Assembly (NCBI GenBank): GCA_963734595.1
Contig: CAVTHV010000007.1
Coordinates: 1-64,000, forward strand
Source: CAKKQX01 sp963734595
GTDB lineage: Bacteria; Pseudomonadota; Gammaproteobacteria; Burkholderiales; SG8-41
Direction: 5' to 3'
DNA length: 64,000 nucleotides
Notes under the pieces: model-generated
Told to the model about the DNA's origin: nothing
Databases searched by the model: none
Seen by the model: the letters and a program-made list of their open reading frames with translations, nothing else
Part shown: piece by piece, positions 1 to 8,371 of the stretch
Layout of the letters: every line of letters begins with the position of its first letter
Numbering within the stretch: position 1 is the first letter of the stretch
Program-made: the position numbers and the translations under genes

Positions 1-819
1 GAGTCAGTGCCACCTGGCCGGATGGTCGCAGTTAAGGACATGGCGAGAAAGGATCTCGGTTCATATGGTGCTACATACCGGCTCCTGCTTCCCGTCATCC
101 AACTTCATTGCACGACTGAATCTTGCAATGGTGTTCGCTATTTCGAACCGGCAGATTCCGAACATCTTCGCCCCGGTGAGCGGAGACAACACTTTGCCAC
201 CTTTGTGTGCCGAAACTGCAAGAAGACAAGCAAGACCTACGCATTCTGGTCGATTCTTAGCAGTGACGAACTGAACGGCGAGTTGTTTAAGTTTGGTGAG
301 TATCCCTCCTTTGGGCCTCCGACACCTGCACGTGTAATTACGTTACTCGGCCCCGAAAAGGACTACTACTTGAAAGGCAGACGCGCCGAAAATCAAGGGC
401 TCGGTATTGCCGCATTCGCCTATTACCGGCGCGTTGTCGAGAACCAGAAGAACAGAATTCTTGACGAAATTATCCGAGTTTCCGAGAAGATTGGCGCCTC
501 AAAAGAGATTCTTGAAGATCTAAATAACGCAAAGAAGGAAACGCAATTTAGTAAAGCTGTTGGCGCCGTTAAGCACGGGATTCCTCAGGCACTTTTGATA
601 AACGGCCACAACCCACTGACGTTGCTGCATTCTGCATTGAGCGAGGGATTGCATGCCCAGACGGATGAGCAGTGCTTGGAGCTGGCCACAAGCATCCGAA
701 TCGTATTGACAGACCTTGTTGATCGCTTGGCCAACGCACTCAAGGAAGAGGCGGAACTCAATGCCGCGGTGAGCAGGCTGTTGAAGGCAAATGTCCAAGA
801 CTCAGGCAAGAGCGGCTAA
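1..819 (+). CDS. Uncharacterised protein with paired Cys motifs (5' partial)
   Basis: The frame is open from the first base, so the gene may begin before the window; the first in-window starts are a GTG at 7 and ATGs at 22 and 40. The protein (270 aa from the GTG) has two Cys pairs, CTTESC near residue 35 and CRNC near residue 69, spaced like a zinc-binding treble. A mostly helical, charged C-terminal half follows. The sequence is visibly less GC-rich than its neighbours, which suggests a different history. I do not recognise the family. The Cys-pair plus helical layout recalls DUF4145-like proteins of defence and accessory regions, but that is only an impression. Confidence 0.6.
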   Translation, partial: ESVPPGRMVAVKDMARKDLGSYGATYRLLLPVIQLHCTTESCNGVRYFEPADSEHLRPGERRQHFATFVCRNCKKTSKTYAFWSILSSDELNGELFKFGEYPSFGPPTPARVITLLGPEKDYYLKGRRAENQGLGIAAFAYYRRVVENQKNRILDEIIRVSEKIGASKEILEDLNNAKKETQFSKAVGAVKHGIPQALLINGHNPLTLLHSALSEGLHAQTDEQCLELATSIRIVLTDLVDRLANALKEEAELNAAVSRLLKANVQDSGKSG

Positions 820-977
820 CCATCCGGTCAACGCCGACGCGCGCAAACGCGCTTGCGCGTGCGGGTAAACTTGGTCGTTAAGGGAGTCTCAAGACTTCCA
901 ACCAGTGCCCAGATTTGCCCAGCTCGGGGAACCAGCCGAGGCTCGCACTGTTCGTTTGTAGCTTTTCGATTAAAAAA

Positions 978-1059
978 TCCTTCGTGTCCTTCGTGTCCTT
1001 CGTGTCCTTCGTGTCCTTCGTGTCCCCGCTTCTGATCTCCTTGACGTTCTTGGCGGTTG
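978..1059 (+). repeat. Family A repeat, copy 1 (five TCCTTCGTG units)
   Basis: Five exact tandem copies of the 9-mer TCCTTCGTG (978-1022) are followed by a CCCGCTT spacer and a tail ending CTTGGCGGTT. The same two-part layout recurs throughout the window. The tail's TTGGCG (1050-1055) lies 16 bp before a TATAAT at 1072, so it could act as a -35 element for the aldolase gene. Confidence 0.9.
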
Positions 1060-1077
1060 CTCAACACCAGCTATAAT
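1050..1077 (+). promoter_or_regulatory. Candidate sigma-70 promoter for the class II aldolase gene
   Basis: TTGGCG (1050-1055), a 16-bp spacer and a perfect TATAAT (1072-1077), with the ATG 31 bp further on. The -35 half belongs to the end of a family A repeat. This is a motif match only. Confidence 0.4.
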
Positions 1078-1108
1078 CCCCGCAGCCCCAGCCTCCCAAG
1101 GAACCGCC

Positions 1109-1801
1109 ATGCACGCACCCGACGACCTGATCGCCAAGCTGCTCAAGGCCTGGCACTTCCTCTACAAGCGCGGCTTCATCGAAGGCTTCGGCCACCTCAG
1201 CGCCCGCATCCCCGACTCCGACCTCTTCCTGCTCCCCCGCCACTCGATGGGTCCGCGCGCGACCGCGGAAGACTTTCTCGTCGTCGACATGCAGGGCCGC
1301 AAGGTGTCCGGCGAAGGCAACATGCCCGGCGAATATCCGATCCACCTCGAAATCCTCAAAGCGCGCCCTGACGTCAGCAGCGTGTTCCACTACCACGGCC
1401 TGCACTCGACCGCTTTCACCACCAGCGAACACAAGCTGCGCCCGATCCACCTGATGGGCACGCTGTTCCATGACGGCATCCCGACTTACGACGACCCCCG
1501 GCTGGTGAGCAATGCCGACCGCGGCACGGCGCTCGCCAAGGCGCTCGGCCCGCACCGCGCGGTGCTGATGCGCGCGCACGGCGCGGCGATCACCGGCGCG
1601 AATGTCGAGGAATGCGTCGGCGGCACTTTCCTGTTCGAGGAAAACGCGCGCCGCGCGCATGCGGTGCTCAGCATGGGCAAGCCGGTCTGGATCGACGACA
1701 AGCTCGCCGCCGACGCGGGCGGCGAATTGCTGAAAAGCCGCGGCCCGTTCAAGCGGGTCTGGGCGCTGGTCGAAAGCGACAGCGAAGAAATCAGCGATTA
1801 G
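1109..1801 (+). CDS. Class II aldolase/adducin family protein
   Basis: A 230-aa single-domain protein of the class II aldolase/adducin fold (fuculose-phosphate aldolase superfamily). Members cleave or epimerise phosphorylated sugars or decarboxylate related hydroxy acids using zinc. Visible landmarks are the GFGHLSARIP segment near residue 26, E75 and H79 in GEYPIH, the zinc-ligand pair in HYHG (H94, H96) and the third His in MRAHGA (H157). Length is normal for the family. The next gene is a Bug-type receptor, a common pairing in Burkholderiales that suggests uptake and catabolism of a carboxylic or sugar acid. The substrate cannot be read from the sequence. Confidence 0.88.
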   Translation: MHAPDDLIAKLLKAWHFLYKRGFIEGFGHLSARIPDSDLFLLPRHSMGPRATAEDFLVVDMQGRKVSGEGNMPGEYPIHLEILKARPDVSSVFHYHGLHSTAFTTSEHKLRPIHLMGTLFHDGIPTYDDPRLVSNADRGTALAKALGPHRAVLMRAHGAAITGANVEECVGGTFLFEENARRAHAVLSMGKPVWIDDKLAADAGGELLKSRGPFKRVWALVESDSEEISD

Positions 1802-1815
1802 ATAAACTACTCATC

Positions 1816-1930
1816 AGCCACAGAGAGCACAGAGAACACAGAGAAACAGCAAATTAATATAAAAAACAACAAACATGAGACATGATTCGTCGTTTGTTTT
1901 TCCTCTGTGTTCTCTGTGTTCTCTGTGGCT
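1816..1930. repeat. Family A inverted pair (31-nt arms)
   Basis: The left arm (1816-1846) and right arm (1900-1930) are reverse complements at 29 of 31 positions and consist of CTCTGTGTT-type 9-mers ending in GTGGCT. Between them is a 53-bp AT-rich loop. Part of the loop (1877-1899) is shared with the copy at 11465, so the element is more than its 9-mers. As RNA it could form a long hairpin between the aldolase gene and the next receptor gene. Confidence 0.88.
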
Positions 1931-1994
1931 ATCGGTTTTAGCTTTTGTTACGGGCTATAGGCAAACCAACAACAATCCGGAGGAGGTTCATGTC

Positions 1995-2975
1995 ATGCGT
2001 AACACGTGCCGCTGGTCCGTCGTCCGCCGCATCCTTGTCGCCGCCTGTGCCGCATTCGCCGCGATGCCCGCCGCGCAGGCCCAGACCTATCCGGTAAAAC
2101 CGATCCGCATCATCCTGCCGTTCGCCGGCGGCTCCGATACCGTCGGCCGGCTGGTCGCGACCAAGCTGTCGGCCGCGCTCGGCCAGCAGGTCGTGCCCGA
2201 CCCGCGCGTCGGCGCCTCCGGCAACATCGGTTTTCTCGCCGCCTCCAAGTCGCCCAACGACGGCTACACGCTGCTGATGGGCGCGGTGCCGGTGCTGACC
2301 AATCCGCACCTCAATCCCAAGGTCGGCTACGACGGCATCCGCGATTTCGCGCCGGTCGCGCTGCTGGCGACCATTCCCAACGTGGTGATCGTGCACCCGT
2401 CGGTGCCGGCGAAAAGCATGCGCGAGCTGATCCGGCTCGCGCGCGCCAATCCGGGCCGGATCGCCTTCGGTTCCGGCGGCTTCGGCTCGGCCAACCACCT
2501 CGCCGCCGAGTTCATGCAGTCCATGACCAAAGTCAAATTCACCCACGTGCCGTACAAGAGCGCGACCTTCGGCATCGCCGGCGCGCTGAGCGGCGAAGTG
2601 GACATGGTGATCGTCGTGGTCTCGAGCGCGGTGTCCTACGTGCACTCGGGCAAGATGCGCGCGCTGGCGATCCTCGACACCAAACGCAACGGCTCGATCC
2701 CCGAGGTGCCGACCTCGGCCGAAGCCGGCCTGCCGGGCCTGGTGGCGGTCAACTGGTACGCGATCCTGGTGCCCACCGGCACGCCGCGGCCGATCATCGA
2801 CCGCCTGAACGCGGAATCGGTGAAAGCGATGTCGGCGCCCGACATGCAGGAACGCTTCGCCAGACTGGGCGGAACGATCCACACCGGAACGCCGGAACAA
2901 ACCGCGGAATTCCTGCGCGGAGAGAACGAGCGCTGGGGCAAGGTGATCCGCGAGGCGCACATCAAGGCGGAGTAG
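1995..2975 (+). CDS. Bug-family tripartite tricarboxylate transporter substrate-binding protein
   Basis: A 326-aa periplasmic receptor of the Bug/TctC type, which captures a carboxylate or similar ligand for TctA/TctB-type permeases. The ATG at 1995 is preceded by GGAGGAGG at an 8-nt spacing, which settles the start. It opens a clear signal peptide (RR, then a hydrophobic stretch, ending AQAQ). The mature start YPVKPIRIILPFAGG and the following GRLVATKLSAALGQ and GASGNIGF segments are family hallmarks. Unlike the other two receptors in this window its frame is intact. The class II aldolase gene lies just upstream; no permease gene is adjacent. Confidence 0.93.
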   Translation: MRNTCRWSVVRRILVAACAAFAAMPAAQAQTYPVKPIRIILPFAGGSDTVGRLVATKLSAALGQQVVPDPRVGASGNIGFLAASKSPNDGYTLLMGAVPVLTNPHLNPKVGYDGIRDFAPVALLATIPNVVIVHPSVPAKSMRELIRLARANPGRIAFGSGGFGSANHLAAEFMQSMTKVKFTHVPYKSATFGIAGALSGEVDMVIVVVSSAVSYVHSGKMRALAILDTKRNGSIPEVPTSAEAGLPGLVAVNWYAILVPTGTPRPIIDRLNAESVKAMSAPDMQERFARLGGTIHTGTPEQTAEFLRGENERWGKVIREAHIKAE

Positions 2976-3071
2976 CGGCCGAAAAAATAGTGATCCGAGT
3001 CATTATCGGAATGGCAATAGGGTAAAATTCCCTCCAAATTTTTGCGTGCCGATTTAGAAGAGGACAGCGCA

Positions 3072-4010
3072 GTGCACACTGAGAATCTTTCGGCCTGGAC
3101 CCACGATCACATCTTTGACGAAGGCAGTCACGCAGCCGAACGCGGCACCCGCGCCGTAATGTGGATCACGGCCGCCATGATGGTGGTCGAGATCATCGCG
3201 GGCTGGTGGTTTAACTCGATGGCGTTGCTGGCCGACGGCTGGCATATGAGTTCACATGCCGTCGCGATCGGCCTGAGCGCGTTTGCCTATGCCGCCGCGC
3301 GTCGCTACGCCCGCGATCCGCGTTTCGCTTTCGGGACGTGGAAGATCGAGGTGATCGCCGGTTTCGCCAGCGCGATCTTTCTGCTCGGCGTTGCGGCGAT
3401 GATGGTATTCGGTTCGGTTGAGCGCATCTTTTCACCGCAGCCGATTCACTATCAGGAAGCGATGGTCGTCGCGGCGATGGGCCTCGTCGTGAACATCGTT
3501 TGCGCAATGATTCTTGGCGGGGCGCACGATCACCACCATCACGATGACCATGACCACGCCCATCATCGCGGCCACGATCATCATCACGACCTGAACCTGA
3601 AATCCGCCTATGTGCATGTAATCGCCGATGCCGCAACGTCCGTCCTCGCCATCGTCGCCCTGGCGGGCGGCTGGTTCTTCGGTTGGTCCTGGATGGACCC
3701 CGTCATGGGGATCATCGGGGCGGTGCTGGTAGCGGTGTGGGCAAGGAATCTCATTATTGAGACCGGAAAGGTACTGCTCGATCGCGAAATGGACCATCCC
3801 ATCGTCGATGAAATTCGTGAAGTCGTTGAATCGGAGCTTGCTGCGGGCCATACGAGGATCGCAGACCTGCATGTCTGGCGGGTTGGCAAGCGATCGTACT
3901 CATGCGCATTAAGCCTCGTCACCCACGATGCAACCCTGACGCCGAAGTTGGTGCGTGAGCGGCTTGCCCGGCATGAAGAGATTGTCCATTCCACGATCGA
4001 GATCCACTAG
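3072..4010 (+). CDS. dmeF: CDF-family Co(II)/Ni(II) efflux transporter, DmeF-like
   Basis: A 312-aa inner-membrane cation diffusion facilitator exporting divalent metal against protons. I take the GTG at 3072 as the start: an AGAGGA Shine-Dalgarno stands 8 nt before it, and the resulting N-terminus (HTENLSAWTHDHIFD) matches DmeF proteins. The first metal site is in ADGWHMSSHA and the second in HVIADAATS. Between TM4 and TM5, roughly residues 150-175, is a loop of His and Asp typical of metal-buffering CDF proteins. A second CDF gene follows. No DmeR/RcnR-type regulator gene is nearby. Cobalt/nickel specificity is inferred from resemblance. Confidence 0.85.
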   Translation: MHTENLSAWTHDHIFDEGSHAAERGTRAVMWITAAMMVVEIIAGWWFNSMALLADGWHMSSHAVAIGLSAFAYAAARRYARDPRFAFGTWKIEVIAGFASAIFLLGVAAMMVFGSVERIFSPQPIHYQEAMVVAAMGLVVNIVCAMILGGAHDHHHHDDHDHAHHRGHDHHHDLNLKSAYVHVIADAATSVLAIVALAGGWFFGWSWMDPVMGIIGAVLVAVWARNLIIETGKVLLDREMDHPIVDEIREVVESELAAGHTRIADLHVWRVGKRSYSCALSLVTHDATLTPKLVRERLARHEEIVHSTIEIH

Positions 4011-4099
4011 TGCCAATAGCACGCATGGCGATGTATTGTTCAGGGCAACACATCCGCGAGCTGCCGTTACGCAGACGGGGCATAATGTAGAATTCAAAT

Positions 4100-4759
4100 A
4101 TGGCTGATTGTTGCGAAAATAAAGCGTGCGCCATCGAAGCGTTGCAGGCGCGCCAGAGCTCGACCCTTAAAATTGTTCTGGCGATCAATGCCGTCATGTT
4201 CGTGGTCGAACTGGCCGCGGGCCTCCTTGCTTCTTCCACGGCTCTTCTCTCCGATTCCCTGGATAATCTGGGCGACGCCCTGACCTACGGCCTCAGCCTG
4301 TACGCGGTCGGGCGCGGGGCCCGCCACAAGGCGCTGGTTGCATTATTCAAGGGTGGGCTGATCTTGACCGCCGGTCTTTTCGTGCTCGGCCAGGTCGTCT
4401 ACCGGATGATCGTCCCCGCGGTCCCGGTCTTTGAAACGATGGGCATGGTCAGCGTGCTGGCGCTTCTGGCCAACGGGTTGTGTCTCGCGCTTCTGTGGAA
4501 ACATCGCACCGAAGACATCAACATGTCTTCGGTGTGGGAATGTTCGAGAAACGATATCGCTTCCAACCTTGCGGTTTTCGTGGCGGCGGGCGGCGTCTGG
4601 CTCACACACTCGGCGTGGCCCGATCTGCTGCTTGGACTCCTGCTGGCGCTTCTGTTTCTCCGGTCGGCAGCGCGTGTTTTGCGCAACGCGATCGCCGAGC
4701 TTAAGCGTCCCGCCACAGTCTCGACGAACGTTCAATTCGTCAGGCTCGAACACCGTTAG
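4100..4759 (+). CDS. Short CDF-type cation transporter (membrane domain only)
   Basis: A 219-aa membrane protein of the cation diffusion facilitator superfamily that ends soon after TM6 and lacks the usual C-terminal cytoplasmic domain. The first metal site is the DSLDNLGDAL segment near residue 54. The second-site helix carries ECSRNDIASN instead of the common HxxxD pattern. The N-terminus has a CCENKAC cluster that could bind metal. It follows dmeF with about 90 bp between them and has its own CATAAT/TAGAAT -10-like boxes just before the ATG. A role in metal export or import is inferred; the specificity is unknown. Confidence 0.75.
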   Translation: MADCCENKACAIEALQARQSSTLKIVLAINAVMFVVELAAGLLASSTALLSDSLDNLGDALTYGLSLYAVGRGARHKALVALFKGGLILTAGLFVLGQVVYRMIVPAVPVFETMGMVSVLALLANGLCLALLWKHRTEDINMSSVWECSRNDIASNLAVFVAAGGVWLTHSAWPDLLLGLLLALLFLRSAARVLRNAIAELKRPATVSTNVQFVRLEHR

Positions 4760-4793
4760 GAACAGCCCCGGGCCGGTCAGGCAGCGACGTCTC

Positions 4794-5108
4794 CGCTTTT
4801 GAAATTCTTGGCGTGCTTGGCGGTTCAAAGACCCGGAAATGGGAAAAAGGGAATGGGAAACGGTAAATCGTAAATCATAAGCGGTGAGTTTTCGATCTAT
4901 TTTTGTTTTCCTTCGTGTCCTTCGTGTCCTTCGTGTCCCCGCTTTGGATATTTTGGCGTTCTTGGCGGTTCAAGAATCCGTGATTGGTGATTGGTCAACC
5001 GGGAATCGTAGCCCCTATTGAAAGCCATCCTCCGTGTCCTCTGTGTCCTCTGTGTCTTCGCTTTTATTCTTCTTGGCGTCTTGGCGCCTTGGCGGTTCAA
5101 AAATCCGT
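4794..5108 (+). repeat. Family A repeats: cluster of one half copy and two full copies
   Basis: This gene-free stretch holds a tail-only copy (4803-4827, CTTGGCGTGCTTGGCGGTTC). A full copy follows at 4905-4972 (three CTTCGTGTC units, tail TTGGCGTTCTTGGCGGTTC) and another at 5030-5100 (CTCTGTGTC units, tail TTGGCGTCTTGGCGCCTTGGCGG). Short AT-rich runs such as GTGATTGGTGATTGG separate them. All lie in the same orientation. I see no gene here. Confidence 0.85.
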
Positions 5109-5173
5109 GAATTGGAAATGACGAAAGGGAAACCAGCCCCATTTCCCGGACCATTCCCTTTCCGCCTTACAAC

Positions 5174-5425
5174 TCAGAGGTACTTCTCCGCACAGCGAAT
5201 AATCGCGGTATTGTCGCCTGCGTCGAGACAGTGGCGTGCGTCTTCCGTAGCCCTCGAGCGCCGTTTTGGCGGCGCGACCTCGCGGACGGCAGCCTGGGTT
5301 CCGCTTTTCGCTACAGGCTTGCCCCCGGCAGCGGCCGGCAGTAGCTGGTCGGCAGAGACCGCAGGCAGACTGGTTAATGCGTACGCGAGCGCGGCCCCGA
5401 TAATTGCCATTCCTTTCATGAACAT
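5174..5425 (-). CDS. Small secreted protein of unknown function
   Basis: An 83-aa protein with a good signal peptide (start MFMKG, hydrophobic core, cleavage near AVSA-DQ). A strong GGGAGG ribosome site 5-6 nt before the ATG fixes the start. The mature part is short and basic and ends with ARHCLDAGDNTAIIRCAEKY. That pattern of two Cys separated by about a dozen residues and followed by AEKY recurs in small betaproteobacterial secreted proteins. It stands alone between two clusters of repeats. Function unknown. Confidence 0.65.
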   Translation of the reverse strand: MFMKGMAIIGAALAYALTSLPAVSADQLLPAAAGGKPVAKSGTQAAVREVAPPKRRSRATEDARHCLDAGDNTAIIRCAEKYL

Positions 5426-5592
5426 AGAACCTCCCTTTGTTTCGCGGCAATTGATCATCCGACCCGGTTGGCCTTTCGTCAAGGCCATCTTGCCGCTTTC
5501 GCATCGGAATCAGGAAAAGCGGTGAAGCGCGCCCAGGTGATTCAGTAATTAAGTAGTTAGTGCGTGAACGGTAAGCGGTGAGCGGTTAATCT

Positions 5593-5850
5593 ATTTTTGT
5601 TTTTCCTCTGTGTCCTCTGTGTCTCAGCTTTCATTCTTCTTGGCGGTTTGAAAACAGGATTCGGGATTCGTAACTGGTGAACCGTTCGTTGGTGATTGAG
5701 TAATTGAGTAATTGTGTGATTGTGTGATTGTGTGATTGTGTGATTGTGTGATTGTGTGATTAGTGAATCGTGAGCAGTAAGCGGTGAACTGTTAATCTAT
5801 TTCTGTTTTTCCTCTGTGTCCTCTGTGTCCTCTGTGTCTCCGCTTTTGAA
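5593..5850 (+). repeat. Family A repeats flanking a TGTGATTG minisatellite
   Basis: A family A copy (5593-5653) is followed by six tandem copies of TGTGATTG (5715-5762), then another family A copy (5800-5850) with three CTCTGTGTC units. The last copy stops within about 12 bp of the stop codon of the convergent minus-strand gene. No gene is visible in this stretch. Confidence 0.88.
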
Positions 5851-5861
5851 CTTCCTGACGA

Positions 5862-6383
5862 TCAGTCAGGCGCAAGCTCGAACACCGCCCCCAGCGCCGA
5901 CGCGAGCTGCATGATCCCCACCAGCGCCGCGATCTCGACGATCTCCGCCGGCTTGAAATGCGCCTGCAGCGCCGCATACGCGGCATCGTCGACCCTGCCC
6001 TGCCCTCTGACCATCGCTTCGGCAAAACGCAGCGCCGCCGCCTCGCGCGGCGCGAGCGCTTCGTAATCGCCGCGGTCGATCGCCGCGAGTTCGTCGGCGC
6101 CGACGCCGTGCTTCAGCGCGTAACGGTAATGCGACCCCGACGAATATTCCGAGCCGCACAGCCGCGCGACGCGCCACGCGATTTTTTCCTTGAACGGCCG
6201 CGGCAGCACGCCGGCGTCGAGCGCCGCATGAAAATACGCGCGGTGCGCGGCAAGGATGGCGGGCTGGTGCGCGAGCGTGCGGTACATGCCGGGCACGCGC
6301 CCGCGGGTTGCGCGCAGCTGGTCGAACACCGGCTTCAGTTCGGCGGGTTCGTTGTCGGGCTCGACCATCGGTATTCTCGCCAT
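5862..6383 (-). CDS. Carboxymuconolactone decarboxylase family protein
   Basis: A 173-aa all-helical protein of the CMD/AhpD-like superfamily. The core segment FKEKIAWRVARLCGSEYSSGSHY occupies the place where AhpD carries its CxxC pair. Here only one Cys is present, so a peroxidase-type disulfide mechanism is unlikely, and the gamma-carboxymuconolactone decarboxylase-like group fits better. It is the last gene of a four-gene minus-strand operon (hydrolase, Bug receptor, cyclodeaminase-like, this gene), 10 nt after its neighbour, suggesting a part in breaking down the ligand imported by the receptor. The reaction is not determinable. Confidence 0.85.
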   Translation of the reverse strand: MARIPMVEPDNEPAELKPVFDQLRATRGRVPGMYRTLAHQPAILAAHRAYFHAALDAGVLPRPFKEKIAWRVARLCGSEYSSGSHYRYALKHGVGADELAAIDRGDYEALAPREAAALRFAEAMVRGQGRVDDAAYAALQAHFKPAEIVEIAALVGIMQLASALGAVFELAPD

Positions 6384-6393
6384 GCGTTCTCCT

Positions 6394-7368
6394 TTATCTC
6401 GTCAGATCCGGCAGCGTTACGCCGATGCCGAGCTTCAGCGCCTTCTCGTACGCGCGCGCCGCCAGCGCGACGTCCTCGATCGCAACGCCGAGCGACTTGA
6501 ACAGCGTGATGTCGTCGCGCGCGACGCGGCCCTTCAGTTTTCCGGCGACGACATCGCCGAGGCTGTGCACGTCATCCCATGACAGCACGCCTTCGCGCAC
6601 GGGCACCGCGAGATCGGTCGATTCGTAGCGCACCTGTTCGGTGTCGTCGGTCGCGATGAATTTCGCGGCGGCGACCGCGGCGGTATCGAGTTCGCGGCGA
6701 TGCTCGTAATTGGCGCCGATCGCATTGATATGCACGCCTGGCTTGAGCCACGCGCCGTGCACCACCGGCTCGGTCGACGTCGTCGCGGTCACCAGCACGT
6801 CGGCGCCGCGCACGGCCTGCTCCGGCGTGTCTACCGCTACTGCGTTGATTTTATTCACTTTTTGTATGTCGGCGCAGAACGCGGCGCGGCTCGCCGGCGT
6901 CGGGCTCCACGCCCTGATTTCGCGGATCGGCCGCACCGCGCACACGGCATCGACCTGCGTGCGCGCCTGCCGTCCCGTGCCCAGCACGCCCAGCACCGCG
7001 GCATCGGGATTGGCCAGATATTTGGTCGCGATGCCGCTCGCCGCGCCCGTGCGCAGCGCGCCCATCGCGAACACCTGCACCACCGCGCACAGCTCGCCGG
7101 TCTCCTCGCGATACAGGCAGAACATGCGCCCCGCGTTGCTGTGGAACACCGCGGTGCTCGACACCTTGACGCCGTAATAACCGCGGTACGACAGCACCGC
7201 CGCGGTGATGCGCAGGATGCCGCCCTTGACCGGCGCGCGCACGCGCGGCACGTTGACGACGTGGCCGCGGCCCTGCTCGCCGAACACTTCCTCGACGGCG
7301 GCCAGCGCGTCGTCCATCGTGACGAGCTGCCTGACGCAGGCCTCGTCCAGAAACAGTGCATTGCTCAT
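6394..7368 (-). CDS. Ornithine cyclodeaminase/mu-crystallin family protein
   Basis: A 324-aa NAD(P)-binding protein of the OCD/mu-crystallin family, whose members cyclise ornithine or reduce imines and keto acids. The dinucleotide-binding loop is GVLGTGRQARTQ near residue 130. The active-site segments MGALRTGAASG and INAIGANYEHRRELD are present, and the length is normal. It starts 4 nt after the stop of the Bug receptor gene and ends 10 nt before the CMD-like gene, so all are probably co-transcribed. Given that context a catabolic dehydrogenase or deaminase is more likely than true ornithine cyclodeaminase. Confidence 0.88.
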   Translation of the reverse strand: MSNALFLDEACVRQLVTMDDALAAVEEVFGEQGRGHVVNVPRVRAPVKGGILRITAAVLSYRGYYGVKVSSTAVFHSNAGRMFCLYREETGELCAVVQVFAMGALRTGAASGIATKYLANPDAAVLGVLGTGRQARTQVDAVCAVRPIREIRAWSPTPASRAAFCADIQKVNKINAVAVDTPEQAVRGADVLVTATTSTEPVVHGAWLKPGVHINAIGANYEHRRELDTAAVAAAKFIATDDTEQVRYESTDLAVPVREGVLSWDDVHSLGDVVAGKLKGRVARDDITLFKSLGVAIEDVALAARAYEKALKLGIGVTLPDLTR

Positions 7369-7372
7369 GCCG

Positions 7373-8342
7373 TTACTGGGGCTTGATGCCGGCGCGTTTG
7401 GCGATGGCGGCGATCTCGCGCAGCTCTTTCGCGATCTTCTGGTCGAAGGCCTGCGGCGTGCTCGGCGCCGGCTCGGCGCCCAGCGCGCGCATGCGGCTCT
7501 GGATGTCGGGCGAGTTGAGCGCGGCGGTCACCTCGCGGTTCAGCCGGTCGATGATGGCCCGCGGCGTTTTCGCGGGCGCGAGCAGCCCGCCCCAGGAATC
7601 GAATACGAATCCGGGCAGCCCGGATTCGGCCAGCGTCGGGACGTTGGGATACATGCTCACGCGCTTCGGCGCGGTGACGCCGAGCGCGATGAGCCTGCCG
7701 TCGCGCACCAGCGGCGCGGAACTCGGCAGCGGCGCCATGAAAAACTGCACGCGGTTGGTCATCGTGTCGTTCATCGCCTCGGGAATGCCCTTGTACGGCA
7801 CGTGCACGACGTCGATCTTCGCCGCGTCCTTGAACACTTCGGCGGCGAAGTGCGTGCCGCTGCCGGTGCCGGCCGAGCCGAAATTGAGCGCGCCCGGTTT
7901 CGCCTTCGCCATCGCGATCAGCTCTTTGGCGTTCTTGACCCCGAGCGCCGGCGCCGCCACCAGCAGGTACGACGCGCTGTACATCTGCGAGATGCCGGCG
8001 AAATCCTTCAGCGGGTCGTAGTTGAGCTTGCGCACCACCGGCGCAATGACGTGCGATGCCGATACGCGAAAGCAGCGTCTGGCCGTCCGGCGTCGCGTCG
8101 GCGACGATCTTGGCGCCGATCGCGCTGCCGGCGCCGGGCCGGTTGTCGACGACCACCGGCTGGCCCAGCGCCTCGCCCAGTTTCACGCCGATCATGCGCG
8201 AAAAGATGTCGGGCTGTCCGCCGGGCGTGAAGCCGACGACGATGCGGATCGGCCGGGTCGGGAAACTCGGCGTCTTCGATTGCGCGGCAATGGCGCCGCC
8301 GCTGGCCAGCAGCAGCGCGACGGTGAGGGCGGTTCGTTGCAT
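7373..8342 (-). CDS. Bug-family receptor (one frameshift)
   Basis: A periplasmic TTT substrate-binding protein read across one frameshift. The N-terminal part has a signal peptide (MQRTALTVALLLASGGAIAA) and the PTRPIRIVVGFTPGG and VVVDNRPGAGSAIG hallmarks. Near 8058-8062 the frame changes. One extra G would restore ASHVIAPVVRKLNYDPLKDF, the normal continuation, and the C-terminal half is then intact to GIKPQ. A sequence error is likelier than decay because no other damage is visible. It lies 29 nt after the hydrolase gene and 4 nt before the cyclodeaminase-like gene, so it is presumably the receptor for the pathway's substrate. Confidence 0.88.
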
Positions 8343-8371
8343 GATGTCTCCTCTCTTGTTGTGCGTTCAGG

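Noticed and set aside
828..1067. Open frames over the 9-mer repeats (HEGHEG- or PSCPSC-type peptides), also at 4897-5154, 5792-6025 and 9192-9473
   Set aside because: A 9-nt unit gives an endless tripeptide in three frames on each strand; there are no start signals and no conservation beyond the DNA repeat.
5715..5762. Tandem repeats considered as a CRISPR array
   Set aside because: Units are 7-9 nt with no unique spacers and no cas genes are present.
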